From an uncultured Methanomethylovorans sp. (GTDB lineage: Archaea > Halobacteriota > Methanosarcinia > Methanosarcinales > Methanosarcinaceae), in assembly GCF_963678545.1 (NCBI RefSeq), contig NZ_OY782870.1:1-64000 (forward strand): DNA of 64,000 nt, read 5' to 3'. Shown piece after piece: positions 45,272 to 54,191 of this stretch. Every line of letters begins with the position of its first letter. Position 1 is the stretch's first letter. The translations under genes were made by a program, and so were the position numbers. A model generated the notes under the pieces. The model was not told where the DNA came from, made no database searches, and saw only the letters and a program-made list of their open reading frames with translations.

Positions 45272-45502
45272 TCAGGCACCATTAACCGTTTCTATCTTAA
45301 ACATTACACCTGAATCTTTTAATGTCATTTGTACTTTGTCCCCAAAATTGACAATCTCATCCATATTTACATTATTTCCCCAATCATAAACATAGTCATA
45401 GGAACCCTTCACAGGAGTGAAACCCAAAGACATCAGGCTTCTTGTAACCTCTGAAGGCCTTGCTCCGTTACTGCTGAACCAGATCAGAAGATATGTCTTC
45501 AT
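45272..45502 (-). CDS. Small conserved hypothetical protein (76 residues)
   Basis: Starts M-K-T-Y-L-L-I-W-F-S-S; an ATG nine bases earlier is possible. A short beta-alpha-beta pattern with G-F-T-P-V-K-G-S-Y-D-Y-V-Y-D-W is seen. I do not recognise a function. It converges on the phosphoesterase gene. Confidence 0.65.
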   Translation of the reverse strand: MKTYLLIWFSSNGARPSEVTRSLMSLGFTPVKGSYDYVYDWGNNVNMDEIVNFGDKVQMTLKDSGVMFKIETVNGA

Positions 45503-45584
45503 ATAAATCAATCAATTATTGATTGTTTTGCTTATTGTTCTTTTGCTTCAAAGAAAGATATAAGAACAAGAAATGGAAAAATTT

Positions 45585-45602
45585 ACAGGTTAGCAAACCT
45601 GT
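45585..45602 (-). terminator. Hairpin after the RPA operon 1
   Basis: Perfect 7-bp stem ACAGGTT/AACCTGT with loop AGCA, just downstream of the stop of the RPA-associated gene on the minus strand, followed on that strand by AAATTTTTCC. A good candidate intrinsic terminator. Confidence 0.65.
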
Positions 45603-45606
45603 AATA

Positions 45607-46173
45607 TCAATATTCTTCCTTCAGAGACCTAAGAGCTTTTAACACCATGGACGTGTAGTGCTTCACATCAGTCTTGTAATGTTCTTTTGCCTTTAAGGCA
45701 TCAGAATTAGAAGTGGAGAGATTTTTTAGTCTCTCCAGCGTAGCCTTAGCGGTATCAAGTACCCAAAGATCTCTCGTTTCACCATCCACTATGTACATTG
45801 ATTCCGGCCTTATAGATGTCCGGATATCCCCTTCTGGCGTAGTATATGTACTTGGCTTGCCAATAATGGCTACAAATTCCGGAGTATCGCATTCTGCAAG
45901 TACTTGAGCAGCTTCTGGTTGGTACTGGCCTGCATATATGAAGAATGAACCCGTTGGATCGGATACACGCCCACGCCAATACTCCGAATCACTGCCAATG
46001 TCTTCTTTTTCGGTAAGAGTTCCCACAATGAACATCCTGTTTACTTTTGCTCCTGTTGGAGTGAATAAGTATTGAGGAGAGTACTGGTCATCCCCATCCT
46101 TGAAAGTAAGATTGGACTCCCTGAATTCCTGAGCGAACAGCCTTTTTGCGACTTCACGGGTATAACCTGCCAT
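45607..46173 (-). CDS. RPA-associated OB-fold protein (COG3390-type)
   Basis: 188 residues beginning M-A-G-Y-T-R-E-V-A-K-R-L-F-A-Q-E-F, the hallmark of RPA-associated proteins. An OB fold follows (G-T-L-T-E-K-E-D, then W-R-G-R-V-S-D-P-T-G-S-F). It abuts the RPA gene upstream and has a GAGGTGAT Shine-Dalgarno. It likely forms a subcomplex with that RPA on single-stranded DNA. It has a longer paralogue at 54192-55067. Confidence 0.88.
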   Translation of the reverse strand: MAGYTREVAKRLFAQEFRESNLTFKDGDDQYSPQYLFTPTGAKVNRMFIVGTLTEKEDIGSDSEYWRGRVSDPTGSFFIYAGQYQPEAAQVLAECDTPEFVAIIGKPSTYTTPEGDIRTSIRPESMYIVDGETRDLWVLDTAKATLERLKNLSTSNSDALKAKEHYKTDVKHYTSMVLKALRSLKEEY

Positions 46174-47421
46174 TTAGATCACCTCAGCCTCATTTATGAG
46201 TTCTTCAAGTAATTTTTGGTCCAGAATAGACTCCTGTTCTATTGACTCTACTAGTACATACCTGTCAACCCGCGGCCCTGAAACCTTATAGTACTTGCCT
46301 ACAAGCTTTTGTTTCATGGCTTCCAGGACTACACCCTGATCAAGCGCATCTGCGGCCATAGCTATGGCATCTTCAAGAGTGATTCCAGAGATTTCTTCAG
46401 TGACTTCTCTTTTAAGAAGTACGTCTTGAGTAATAGTTCCAGTATCAAGAACAGCTTTCAAACGCAGATCATAAACACCGTCTACCTTACCGTGCTCAGC
46501 ACATGCACCTTTTGTTAAAGAGCGATTACATTGAGGACAACGCTTTATGAGCCCTGAACCTGATTGAATATCAACCATTGCAGCTGTAAGAACAGTGTCT
46601 CTGGTATTAACCTCAATTTCATCGGAAATCTCTTCAATGGAACTACTTTTGTTCAACGTGATCTCGAGCTTTCCATTCCATTCACTAGTTACAGCATTCC
46701 GTAAAAGATAGTTATTTCCTTCTACTAAATCCACAGGAATCTCAGCACTTGCCCATTTGATAAACTTAATACTTGAAGTTTCATCACCAATAAGTCCGAC
46801 CTGGGAAATTGATTCGTTGGTATTTTCCCACAACTGGACGATTTTGCCTTTTAGATCGACCCATATTCCATCCTCAGAAATATCAGCGACCTTTACAAGA
46901 GAAGCAACTCCCTTTGACTTACTTTGGACATGTATGTCATCAGCTATTTCTTCAATAAAACTGCTCTTGTTGAGAGTGACTTCCATTTTGCCGTTCCACT
47001 CGCTGGAAACAACATTTTTGAAAATATAACTCCTTCCCTCTTCAACAGCTGGTACCTCTGCGGCCGCCCAAGCAATGAATTTTATAGTTCCCGTTTCATC
47101 TGCCAGCAACCCAACCTGAGAAATGGAGTCATGAGTATTTTCCCATATCTGAACCACTTTTACCTTTAAGTTAACCCATTTTCCATCTTCTGAGATGTCA
47201 GCCACCTTTGAAAAGGTTGTTTCTCCCTGGCCACCATAGAACTTATCTTTAGAAATATTATATTCCTTCAAGAAAAAGTTGACAACACTTCTCTTAGCCT
47301 CTTCCTGGGGAACCTTGAATTTTACTATAAGCTTTTCAAGTCTTTCGTCTATCTTTTCAGCCGGGATATCCACACCAAGTTCATGGAACTTGGTCCTAAT
47401 GTCTGCTACAATTACGTTCAT
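46174..47421 (-). CDS. Replication protein A with two OB folds and zinc finger
   Basis: 415 residues. An N-terminal helical segment is followed by two highly similar OB folds (around 70-170 and 180-275, both with the pattern V-A-D-I-S-E-D-G-x-W-V-x-L-K and W-E-N-T-x-x-S-I-S-Q-V-G-L). The C-terminal zinc finger is C-P-Q-C-N...C-A-E-H. This domain plan equals the RPA2/RPA3 type of Methanosarcina. It binds single-stranded DNA in replication and repair. The internal repeat suggests recent OB-fold duplication. Confidence 0.93.
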   Translation of the reverse strand: MNVIVADIRTKFHELGVDIPAEKIDERLEKLIVKFKVPQEEAKRSVVNFFLKEYNISKDKFYGGQGETTFSKVADISEDGKWVNLKVKVVQIWENTHDSISQVGLLADETGTIKFIAWAAAEVPAVEEGRSYIFKNVVSSEWNGKMEVTLNKSSFIEEIADDIHVQSKSKGVASLVKVADISEDGIWVDLKGKIVQLWENTNESISQVGLIGDETSSIKFIKWASAEIPVDLVEGNNYLLRNAVTSEWNGKLEITLNKSSSIEEISDEIEVNTRDTVLTAAMVDIQSGSGLIKRCPQCNRSLTKGACAEHGKVDGVYDLRLKAVLDTGTITQDVLLKREVTEEISGITLEDAIAMAADALDQGVVLEAMKQKLVGKYYKVSGPRVDRYVLVESIEQESILDQKLLEELINEAEVI

Positions 47422-47615
47422 GTTCTACCTCAAGCCTCTGGTTTGTTTCTTGTAGAGAGGCAAATAGAAGTTATTCTGTTTAAGTATAAATATGGACAGT
47501 ATGCATAGTGAAAGTATTCCTTGAAAGATAAATAATCTACACGCCGAAAAAAGATACAGAGGATTCAGAAATAAGTACAGGACCACTAAATATAAATGCA
47601 TAAATTTTCTCTAAG

Positions 47616-47625
47616 TTATATAAAA
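47616..47625 (+). promoter_or_regulatory. TATA box of the permease gene
   Basis: TTATATAAAA lies about 45 bp upstream of the ATG at 47665, predicting a leader of about 20 nt that carries the GGAG Shine-Dalgarno. Confidence 0.6.
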
Positions 47626-47664
47626 GGCTCATACGGTTTACTATATTTAAGATGGAGATAGCGG

Positions 47665-49917
47665 ATGGCAACAATCAAATCACAAGAAAGGCTTGGACGC
47701 AGTCTTGGATTCTTTGAAACTTTTGCCATCGGAACAGGGACTATGATAGGTGCAGGCATATTTATATTGCCATCAATAGCTATTTCTCAGGCCGGTCCTG
47801 CATCTATCATTTCTTTCCTGATAGGAGGATTAATATCCATAGCAACCGCCATCAGTGTAGCGGAGCTGGCTACAGGGATGCCAAAAGCCGGAGGGAGTTA
47901 CTATTTTATTAGCAGAGCTATGGGTGCTTCATTTGGTGCAATTATTGGCTTTGGGGCATGGCTTGCATTGGTATTCAAAGGTTCTTTTGCACTAATAGGC
48001 CTTGCTGATTATTTTTTTGTTTTATGTCCAATACCCATATTGACAACATCTATAGTAGCAGGACTGATATTAATAGCGATTAATTATCGTGGTGCAAGAA
48101 GCAGTGGATCTTTGCAGAATATAATTGTGATTTTTCTATTGATAATATTATCAATATTTGTGATAAAAGGATCTTTAATGGTGGATAAATCCAATTTTAC
48201 TCCTTTCATGCCTTTTGGCCCTACCTCGATATTAACCACCACAGGACTTATATTCATTTCTTACCTCGGCATCACACAGCTTGCCGCTCTCTCTGAAGAA
48301 GTGAAAAATCCAGCAAAAAACCTGCCACGAGCTCTTATTGCTTCAGTTGTAACTGTAACACTGATCTATACCGCTATAATGTTAGTAATAAATGGTACTT
48401 TAACTTTTGAAGAATCAATCAATACTAACACACCACTTGTAGATGTTGCTGTAATGATAGACGGACCCTTTGGAAAAGTTATGATCGTCCTCGCGGGCTT
48501 ATTTGCTACAATTTCCACAGCTAACGCGGCTATACTCTCATCTTCCAGGTTTCCCTTTGCCATGGGAAGAGACAAATTAATACCAGAATGGTTTGTTAAA
48601 ATACACAATAAACACGAAACACCACATCGTGCTATTATCGTTAGCGGAATTGTAATGATAATACTTTTCATGATATTTAATGTGGAACAATTAGCTAAAT
48701 TGGGAAGTGCATTTAATATTCTGATATATGTGCTGATCAATGTCTCAGTGATAATCCTGAGGAAAAGATCACTTCAAGGTTATAAGCCTACATTTACTGA
48801 TCCATTTTATCCTTACACACAAATAATAGGTATTGTAGGAAGTATTGCACTATTGCCCTTTATGGGATTGCTGCCCATAGTATTCACAATATTTGTAGTA
48901 TTTTTGGGAGCAGCCTGGTACAAGTATTATGGATTAGGAAAAGCATTTCCAAAGTATAATATATTTGATATGCTTGAAAACAACGTTTATCCATCAAATG
49001 TTACAGACAGTTCAAAAATGAAGATACTTGTCCCAATAGCTAATCCAGAACAGGAAATTGACCTATTACAGCTAGCCGATAAGATGGGAGACGAGATAAT
49101 TGGTCTTAATGTGGTTAGGATTCCAAAACAAACAAGTTTATCTGCTGCAAGAGATGCATTTCGTAGTAGCAAAAATACTATGGAAAATTTATTAATCGAA
49201 AAATTCGAAGATTTCCCTATAATAGTTGGTCATGAAAGAAAATACATAGTAGCATTTGATCACAGTGTTGCTAATTCAATAATAGAGCAGGCAGAAATTG
49301 AAAATGTTGATTTTATTGTAATAGGCTGGCATGAACTAAATAGGTTACATTATTCAATGGGAAACGTTGCAACTAAAGTGCTTGCCCTCTCAAAGAACAA
49401 CATAGTTATGCTGAATGGATACTTCCCTAAGAAAATAGAGATAATACTGGTTGCTTATAACAATAAAGAGAACTCACAATATGGACTTACCCTTGCAAAA
49501 AGATTAGCTAAGAATACAGGAGCAAAAATACATCTACTTCGAGTAGTCAAGCCAACAGATGAGGAACAGAAGAAAACTAAAATTAGATATGAACTTGAAC
49601 AGATAGTCAAAGATGACAAGGACAATTCCATCAGTTACGAACTCAAAGAACATTATTCTGTAGAGAATGGTATACTTGGATCAGTTGACAAAGCTGATAT
49701 GCTGATAATAGGGGATTCAAGCCAACGATTTAGACTTTCTTTGCTTGGAATGTTATCATACAATGTAGCTAAAAGATCAAATCGACCTGTATTAATAGTA
49801 AAACGACATAAACCACTTTCAAGAGAGGGTATTAGTAATGCCCTTATGAAAAAGATTATAAAAATGGCGCATATAAGGAATGGATTTAAATGGTCCATGA
49901 AAAACAATGATAGATAG
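47665..49917 (+). CDS. APC-family amino-acid permease with C-terminal USP domains
   Basis: 750 residues. About 12 membrane segments in residues 15-430 with the APC start G-T-M-I-G-A-G-I-F and E-L-A-T-G-M-P-K-A-G-G. Two universal-stress-protein-like domains follow (about 450-590 and 595-725), the first with V-I-G-W-H. It should import an amino acid or related amine; the USP domains may regulate it by nucleotide binding. The stop codon abuts the insertion sequence: the last base of TAG is the first base of its target duplication. Confidence 0.88.
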   Translation: MATIKSQERLGRSLGFFETFAIGTGTMIGAGIFILPSIAISQAGPASIISFLIGGLISIATAISVAELATGMPKAGGSYYFISRAMGASFGAIIGFGAWLALVFKGSFALIGLADYFFVLCPIPILTTSIVAGLILIAINYRGARSSGSLQNIIVIFLLIILSIFVIKGSLMVDKSNFTPFMPFGPTSILTTTGLIFISYLGITQLAALSEEVKNPAKNLPRALIASVVTVTLIYTAIMLVINGTLTFEESINTNTPLVDVAVMIDGPFGKVMIVLAGLFATISTANAAILSSSRFPFAMGRDKLIPEWFVKIHNKHETPHRAIIVSGIVMIILFMIFNVEQLAKLGSAFNILIYVLINVSVIILRKRSLQGYKPTFTDPFYPYTQIIGIVGSIALLPFMGLLPIVFTIFVVFLGAAWYKYYGLGKAFPKYNIFDMLENNVYPSNVTDSSKMKILVPIANPEQEIDLLQLADKMGDEIIGLNVVRIPKQTSLSAARDAFRSSKNTMENLLIEKFEDFPIIVGHERKYIVAFDHSVANSIIEQAEIENVDFIVIGWHELNRLHYSMGNVATKVLALSKNNIVMLNGYFPKKIEIILVAYNNKENSQYGLTLAKRLAKNTGAKIHLLRVVKPTDEEQKKTKIRYELEQIVKDDKDNSISYELKEHYSVENGILGSVDKADMLIIGDSSQRFRLSLLGMLSYNVAKRSNRPVLIVKRHKPLSREGISNALMKKIIKMAHIRNGFKWSMKNNDR

Positions 49918-50265
49918 AAATATTGGCTCTGTAGAAATGCTACTTTTGCTTTTATTTTGACCTAATAATTTAAAAAGAATAAATCCCCTGAGTATTACTT
50001 TCCACTGAAACACAAAGGGGATGATTGTGTTTTGTCAAATAAGTACTTAAAGTTTGTTGATACAGCTTTAGCTGTATCAGGAAAATCACACCTGCCGATC
50101 TATAGTTGCAAATATTCGAAAAGGAAATATACACAACACCAGCTATTGACCTTGATTTTGTTAAAAGAATATCTTAATGTAGATTACAGAGAATTTCGAT
50201 AAACCTTCTCTCTTCATCACCACATTCCACTAAAATATAAATATTAGCTAAGTAAATTAAGAATT

Positions 50266-51210
50266 ATGAATGATTTAACTGATTTTGCTCTTAAAGAAGA
50301 ATACAAACGTCTCCAATCTGTTGGAGATAAGCTTGCTGAAATCGAATCATTGATTGACTGGAAACCATTTCATCCCATTCTTGAATCGATGTATTCTAAT
50401 AAAACAGCTTCAGGCGGTAGGCCTGAAGCTGATGTCATCGTCATGTTCAAAATGCTTGTACTGCAACAATGGCATGGTCTTTCTGATGCTGAACTTGAGC
50501 GACAATGCATTGATAGAATCTCCTTCAGGAAATTTCTTTCATTTCCTGAATATGTACCAGACAGTACAACTGTCTGGTCATTCCGAAAGAGGATTATCGA
50601 TAATGGAAAAGAAGAGCAAATATGGACTGAAATACAGAAGCAGCTTGATGCTCTTGGATTGAAGATAAAAAAAGGAATGATCCAGGATGCTACTTTCATC
50701 CATTCAACTCCAGGACATGCTAAAGCAGATGAACCTAGAGGAAAAGAAGCAAAAACAAGAAGAAGTAAGGACGGAACCTGGACAAAGAAAGGCAGTAAAT
50801 CCTTTTTTGGTTACAAGCTCCACACGATCATCGATAAGGATTATGAATTGATCAGAAGATTCAAAACAACAACTGCATCAGTCCATGATTCTCAGATAGA
50901 TCTCTCTGAATTGAATGAAGTTGTATACAGAGATAGAGGATATTTCGGAGCAGTTGCAAAAGGTTTTGCTGCAACAATGCAAAGAGCTGTGAGAGGACAT
51001 CCATTAGAAATAGGAGACATTCTGAGAAACGAAAGAATCAGCAGCCAAAGAGCTCCAGGAGAACGAGTATATTCTGTGGTCAAAGAAGTATTCAATGCAG
51101 GAAAAGTTCTTGTAACCACAGTGGAAAGAGTAAATGTAAAGATGCTTATGACAGCTTTTTGCTTTAACTTACATCAGCTGAAGACACTCAAACATAAAGG
51201 AATTATTTAG
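50266..51210 (+). CDS. IS5-family DDE transposase (intact)
   Basis: 314 residues. The N-terminal domain has the IS5 feature R-P-E-A-D-V-I-V-M-F-K-M-L-V-L-Q and the catalytic D in M-I-Q-D-A-T-F, D in V-Y-R-D-R-G-Y and E in the Y-S-V-V-K-E region. Uninterrupted, so the element may be active. An AT-rich TATA (AAATATAAATATTAG) about 30 bp upstream makes a leaderless mRNA likely. Confidence 0.93.
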   Translation: MNDLTDFALKEEYKRLQSVGDKLAEIESLIDWKPFHPILESMYSNKTASGGRPEADVIVMFKMLVLQQWHGLSDAELERQCIDRISFRKFLSFPEYVPDSTTVWSFRKRIIDNGKEEQIWTEIQKQLDALGLKIKKGMIQDATFIHSTPGHAKADEPRGKEAKTRRSKDGTWTKKGSKSFFGYKLHTIIDKDYELIRRFKTTTASVHDSQIDLSELNEVVYRDRGYFGAVAKGFAATMQRAVRGHPLEIGDILRNERISSQRAPGERVYSVVKEVFNAGKVLVTTVERVNVKMLMTAFCFNLHQLKTLKHKGII

Positions 51211-51231
51211 GATAGCGGTAGCTATCCTAAA
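51206..51231 (+). terminator. Hairpin at the end of the inner transposase gene
   Basis: An 11-bp perfect stem TTTAGGATAGC/GCTATCCTAAA with loop GGTA overlaps the stop codon of the inner transposase. Confidence 0.65.
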
Positions 51232-52134
51232 ATCAAGGAAAAAATGAAAGAAATGAAGCAAAAATTGAGATAAGATGAATAAACGCCACTTTAAGTTTAT
51301 GTTGACATAAAAAACAGAGGGTTAATCAGAATCCTCTACAGAAGTATTGTTGAACTTGTTGAATTAATGGAGAGTTTGAAGTTAAGAATTGGTTTAAAAG
51401 AGGTTCCACATTATACCACACTTCACAAGTTTATAACTAGACTTAGGTCAATTCTTTTCAGATCGTTGTTACAGCAAACACTAAAACTGTTCTATTCATA
51501 TGGCGAAAAAATAGAGATAATTGCCATTGATTCGAGTGGATTTACGAGTGGTCACTGTAGCTACTATTACTCTTTTAGGACTGGAAAGAAACGTAGATCA
51601 TTCCTAAAAGTGAGTATTTCCATTGATACAAAGAAGTTTATTATCACTGGTTTTAAGATATCTGGTAAGCCTATCCATGATGCAAAGCATGCGATGACAT
51701 TGCTACGGCAATGTCATAAAAATCGCCAATCAAAGTTTTACCTTATGGACAAAGGTTACGATTCTGAAGCTATACATTCTCTAGTAAGGGAAGAACTAGA
51801 CGCAGTAGCTATGATTCCTTTGAGAGAAAGGAAAAGGAAGAAGATCAAGGGTAAGTATCGTAGAAAAATGATCGATGAGTTTGAGGAAATATTGTACCAT
51901 TGCAGAAATCTTGTAGAAACGATGTTCTCTGTTCTGAAAAGGAAATACGGGGAAGAAGTGAAGGCAAAAAAGTATTGGAATCAAGCAAAAGAGGTTAAAT
52001 TGAAACTATTAGTGCATAACCTTGACAGGTATGTCAAGGTTACATATATTGTTCAAATGAGCATTTCTACAAAGCCGAAATATTCATTATTTAAATACGC
52101 GTATTAACCAACGAGAGTTAATTAGGTGATGAGA

Positions 52135-53058
52135 ATGATTTCAATCAAAACCAGTGATATTAAAGTGCCTTTGGATGTACCAAAAGAGGCTCATGAAACG
52201 TATATTGAGAACTATATGGAAATGACAAAAGGCACAGGCAGACTCATGCTTTTTGCAGGTGACCAGAAAGTAGAACACCTAAATGATGACTTCTATGGAG
52301 AAGATACTGCTGTAGATGATAATGATCCTGAACACCTGTTCAAAATAGCAAAGCAGGGGAAAATAGGCGTCTTTGCCACCCAGTTAGGACTTATCGCAAG
52401 ATATGGAATGGACTATACAGATGTACCATATCTTGTGAAGATCAACTCTAAGAGCCATCTGGTTCCAACAAAGCAGCTGGATCCCTTTAGCAACCAGTGG
52501 TATGATGTAAATCAAATAGCAGAGTTTCGAGAAAATAGTAAACTGAAGATACTTGCAGTAGGCTATACAATATACCTAGGTAGTGAATTTGAAGCTGATA
52601 TGCTTGCTCAGGCTGCACAAATCGTGTACGATGCACACCAGTATGGAATGCTGATAGTACTCTGGATATATCCAAGGGGTGCTGCCGTAGCTGATGAGAA
52701 AGATCCTCACCTTATTGCAGGTGCAACTGGTGTCGGTGCTTGTCTGAATGCTGACTTTGTCAAAGTGAACTATCCAAAGAAAGAAGGCTGTTCATCTGCA
52801 GAAGTATTCAAGGAAGCTGTACTGGCTGCTGGCAGGACAAAAGTAGTCTGTGCCGGAGGATCAAGTGATGATCCAAAAGCTTTCCTGAAGAAACTGCATG
52901 ATCAGATACATGTAAGTGGTGCAATGGGTAATGCCACTGGCCGCAACATCCACCAGAAACCACTGGACGAGGCAGTTCGTATGTGTAATGCTATATATGC
53001 GATTACTGTAGAAGGCACAACTGCAGAAGATGCTCTAAATATCTACAATGATAAATAA
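52135..53058 (+). CDS. Class I fructose-bisphosphate aldolase-like protein
   Basis: 307 residues from ATG at 52135, which follows AGGTGAT. A TIM-barrel aldolase of the archaeal class I/DeoC-LsrF type: F-A-G-D-Q-K-V-E-H near residue 40 and the Schiff-base lysine in D-F-V-K-V-N-Y. It should act in gluconeogenesis or a related aldol reaction; family members also serve aromatic amino acid or ADH synthesis. The original TATA box (TTTAAATAC, 52090-52098) lies 5 bp after the IS target duplication and remains intact. Confidence 0.85.
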   Translation: MISIKTSDIKVPLDVPKEAHETYIENYMEMTKGTGRLMLFAGDQKVEHLNDDFYGEDTAVDDNDPEHLFKIAKQGKIGVFATQLGLIARYGMDYTDVPYLVKINSKSHLVPTKQLDPFSNQWYDVNQIAEFRENSKLKILAVGYTIYLGSEFEADMLAQAAQIVYDAHQYGMLIVLWIYPRGAAVADEKDPHLIAGATGVGACLNADFVKVNYPKKEGCSSAEVFKEAVLAAGRTKVVCAGGSSDDPKAFLKKLHDQIHVSGAMGNATGRNIHQKPLDEAVRMCNAIYAITVEGTTAEDALNIYNDK

Positions 53059-53059
53059 T

Positions 53060-53087
53060 AAGGCTGTAATGACAGCCTTTCTTTTTT
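53060..53087 (+). terminator. Intrinsic terminator of the aldolase gene
   Basis: Stem AAGGCTGT/ACAGCCTT, loop AATG (8 bp), followed by a T-rich tail (TCTTTTTT). It begins at the stop codon. Confidence 0.8.
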
Positions 53088-53118
53088 AAAAAATATAACA
53101 AAAATAAATTAGCGGATT

Positions 53119-53712
53119 TTAGTTCCCGCAAGAACATTCAAAGTCAAAACCTAGAATGAAAGTGCCTGTACCATGACTTTGAGGCAGTCCCATCTTTTGC
53201 TTAAGATATTCATCCGTAGGAGGAGATGGAGAAGCGAGAGCAACATTGCAGATGTGAGGTAATTCCTCTACCTCAACACATGGATGAGAGGGCAATACCA
53301 CAATAAGTGGATCATTCTTTGGATCGATAGACTTTAGCAACTCCTTATCATAAATTACAATATTACCAATGATTAGATTGTCCTTGCAATGTTTTAGTTC
53401 ATTGAGTTTGCATTCATCATCCATATCTTCCCCAACCACACGATCATGATGCATGAGCACTACATTCGGGCAACAAGGCCATACATAATCCATACTGGTA
53501 GTGAATGGAATTACCACATCTTTTACGAGTACCTCTTTGATTCCACGATTATCACCCCGACCAAGACCCATAAGAGTCATCTCGTCTGCTTTTTTTTCGA
53601 GTTCCTTGATATTATCCCTGTCCTCTTCAAGAAGAACATAGGTTTCTCCTACACCTTTTATTTCCTTGAGGCGCTGTCGAACCCTTTCGATTATCTCTTC
53701 ACGTTGCATCAT
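53119..53712 (-). CDS. Conserved hypothetical protein with cysteine-rich C-terminus
   Basis: 198 residues. Start ATG at 53712 follows AGGAGG; two ATGs are adjacent. Segments of note: W-P-C-C-P-N-V-V-L-M-H-H-D, L-P-S-H-P-C-V-E and a terminal C-x-C (E-C-S-C-G-N). Metal binding is plausible. I do not recognise a function. It is divergent from the DUF6951-like gene at 53863. Confidence 0.7.
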   Translation of the reverse strand: MMQREEIIERVRQRLKEIKGVGETYVLLEEDRDNIKELEKKADEMTLMGLGRGDNRGIKEVLVKDVVIPFTTSMDYVWPCCPNVVLMHHDRVVGEDMDDECKLNELKHCKDNLIIGNIVIYDKELLKSIDPKNDPLIVVLPSHPCVEVEELPHICNVALASPSPPTDEYLKQKMGLPQSHGTGTFILGFDFECSCGN

Positions 53713-53820
53713 AGTGCCTCCTGTTGTGACCATCACACTTAAGATGATTGTTAAGTCAATGTCTCATTATTTAAGCATACCGGGCTATTAAGCCTTCACT
53801 TTCATATAAACCGACACAAA

Positions 53821-53830
53821 AGTATATAAG
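53821..53830 (+). promoter_or_regulatory. TATA box of the second DUF6951-like gene
   Basis: AGTATATAAG lies about 38 bp upstream of ATG 53863, giving a leader of about 10 nt with the AGGTG site near its 5' end. Confidence 0.55.
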
Positions 53831-53862
53831 CTGTATTTGGAGAATAGTAATAGGTGCAAATA

Positions 53863-54183
53863 ATGACCGAAGTTAAAGTAAACTCCAAGATCTGCGGCTT
53901 TACCCACAAGATCAGCGGCAAGGTAGAAGGCAAGAACATGATAATTGAAATCGAAACTCCTTGCAAGAAAATAAGTTCAGTCTCACATATGGAGATCCCG
54001 GTAAAGGAACTTTACGACCCACTATATAATGATAATCCGGTATTTCAAAAGGTCAAAGAAGCAAAATGGTGCTCTACATGCCTTGTACCTTGTGGAATAA
54101 TGCATGTATGCAGAATGGATATGGGCACGATCTCCAAAACATTGGCAAAGAATTCAGGCAGCATCAGTATTGAATTTGAATGA
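53863..54183 (+). CDS. Conserved methanogen cysteine-containing protein (DUF6951-like), paralogue
   Basis: 106 residues from ATG at 53863 with AGGTG upstream. V-N-S-K-I-C-G-F-T-H-K, E-T-P-C-K and C-S-T-C-L-V-P-C-G...C-R-M align position by position with the protein at 39770-40090. The shared cysteines are likely ligands. The two copies lie 14 kb apart, so they are not a recent tandem pair. Confidence 0.75.
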   Translation: MTEVKVNSKICGFTHKISGKVEGKNMIIEIETPCKKISSVSHMEIPVKELYDPLYNDNPVFQKVKEAKWCSTCLVPCGIMHVCRMDMGTISKTLAKNSGSISIEFE

Positions 54184-54191
54184 AATCCACA

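Larger units (their letters stand above)
50189..51336 (+). mobile_element. IS5-family insertion sequence nested in the outer IS (1148 bp)
   Basis: It begins GAGAATTTCGATAAACC and ends with the complement of GAGGATTCTGATTAACC (13 of 17 match). It is flanked by a 4-bp target duplication TACA (50185-50188 and 51337-51340). Removing it and one TACA restores the outer transposase frame, which fixes the boundaries. One intact transposase gene and a terminator hairpin lie inside. Confidence 0.92.
49925..52076 (+). mobile_element. IS5-superfamily insertion sequence (ISH1-like), interrupted by a second IS
   Basis: Terminal inverted repeats GGCTCTGTAGAAATGCT (49925-49941) and the complement of AGCATTTCTACAAAGCC (52060-52076) match at 16 of 17 positions. 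A perfect 8-bp target duplication, GAAATATT, flanks it (49917-49924 and 52077-52084). Without the inner element it is 1000 bp long. The transposase type and 8-bp duplication suggest the ISH1-like group of the IS5 family. It landed between the permease stop codon and the TATA box (52090-52098) of the aldolase gene. Confidence 0.93.
50032..52107 (+). pseudogene. Transposase of the outer IS, split by the inner IS
   Basis: The N-terminal part starts at TTG 50032 (M-S-N-K-Y-L-K-F-V-D) and runs to 50188; the rest resumes at 51341. Joining 50032-50188 and 51341-52107, with one copy of the TACA duplication, restores one frame of 307 codons: [13 protein letters not shown] across the join. The DDE residues include D in A-I-D-S-S-G, D in M-D-K-G-Y-D and E in V-E-T-M-F. 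The frame reads through the right inverted repeat and ends 31 bp beyond the element, so the last ~10 residues are host-derived. Confidence 0.9.

Noticed and set aside
50196..51325. Inner IS with a TAA target duplication (ends at ACCTTCTC / AGAGGGT)
   Set aside because: These borders leave the outer transposase out of frame with a stop; the TACA borders restore the frame and give longer inverted repeats.
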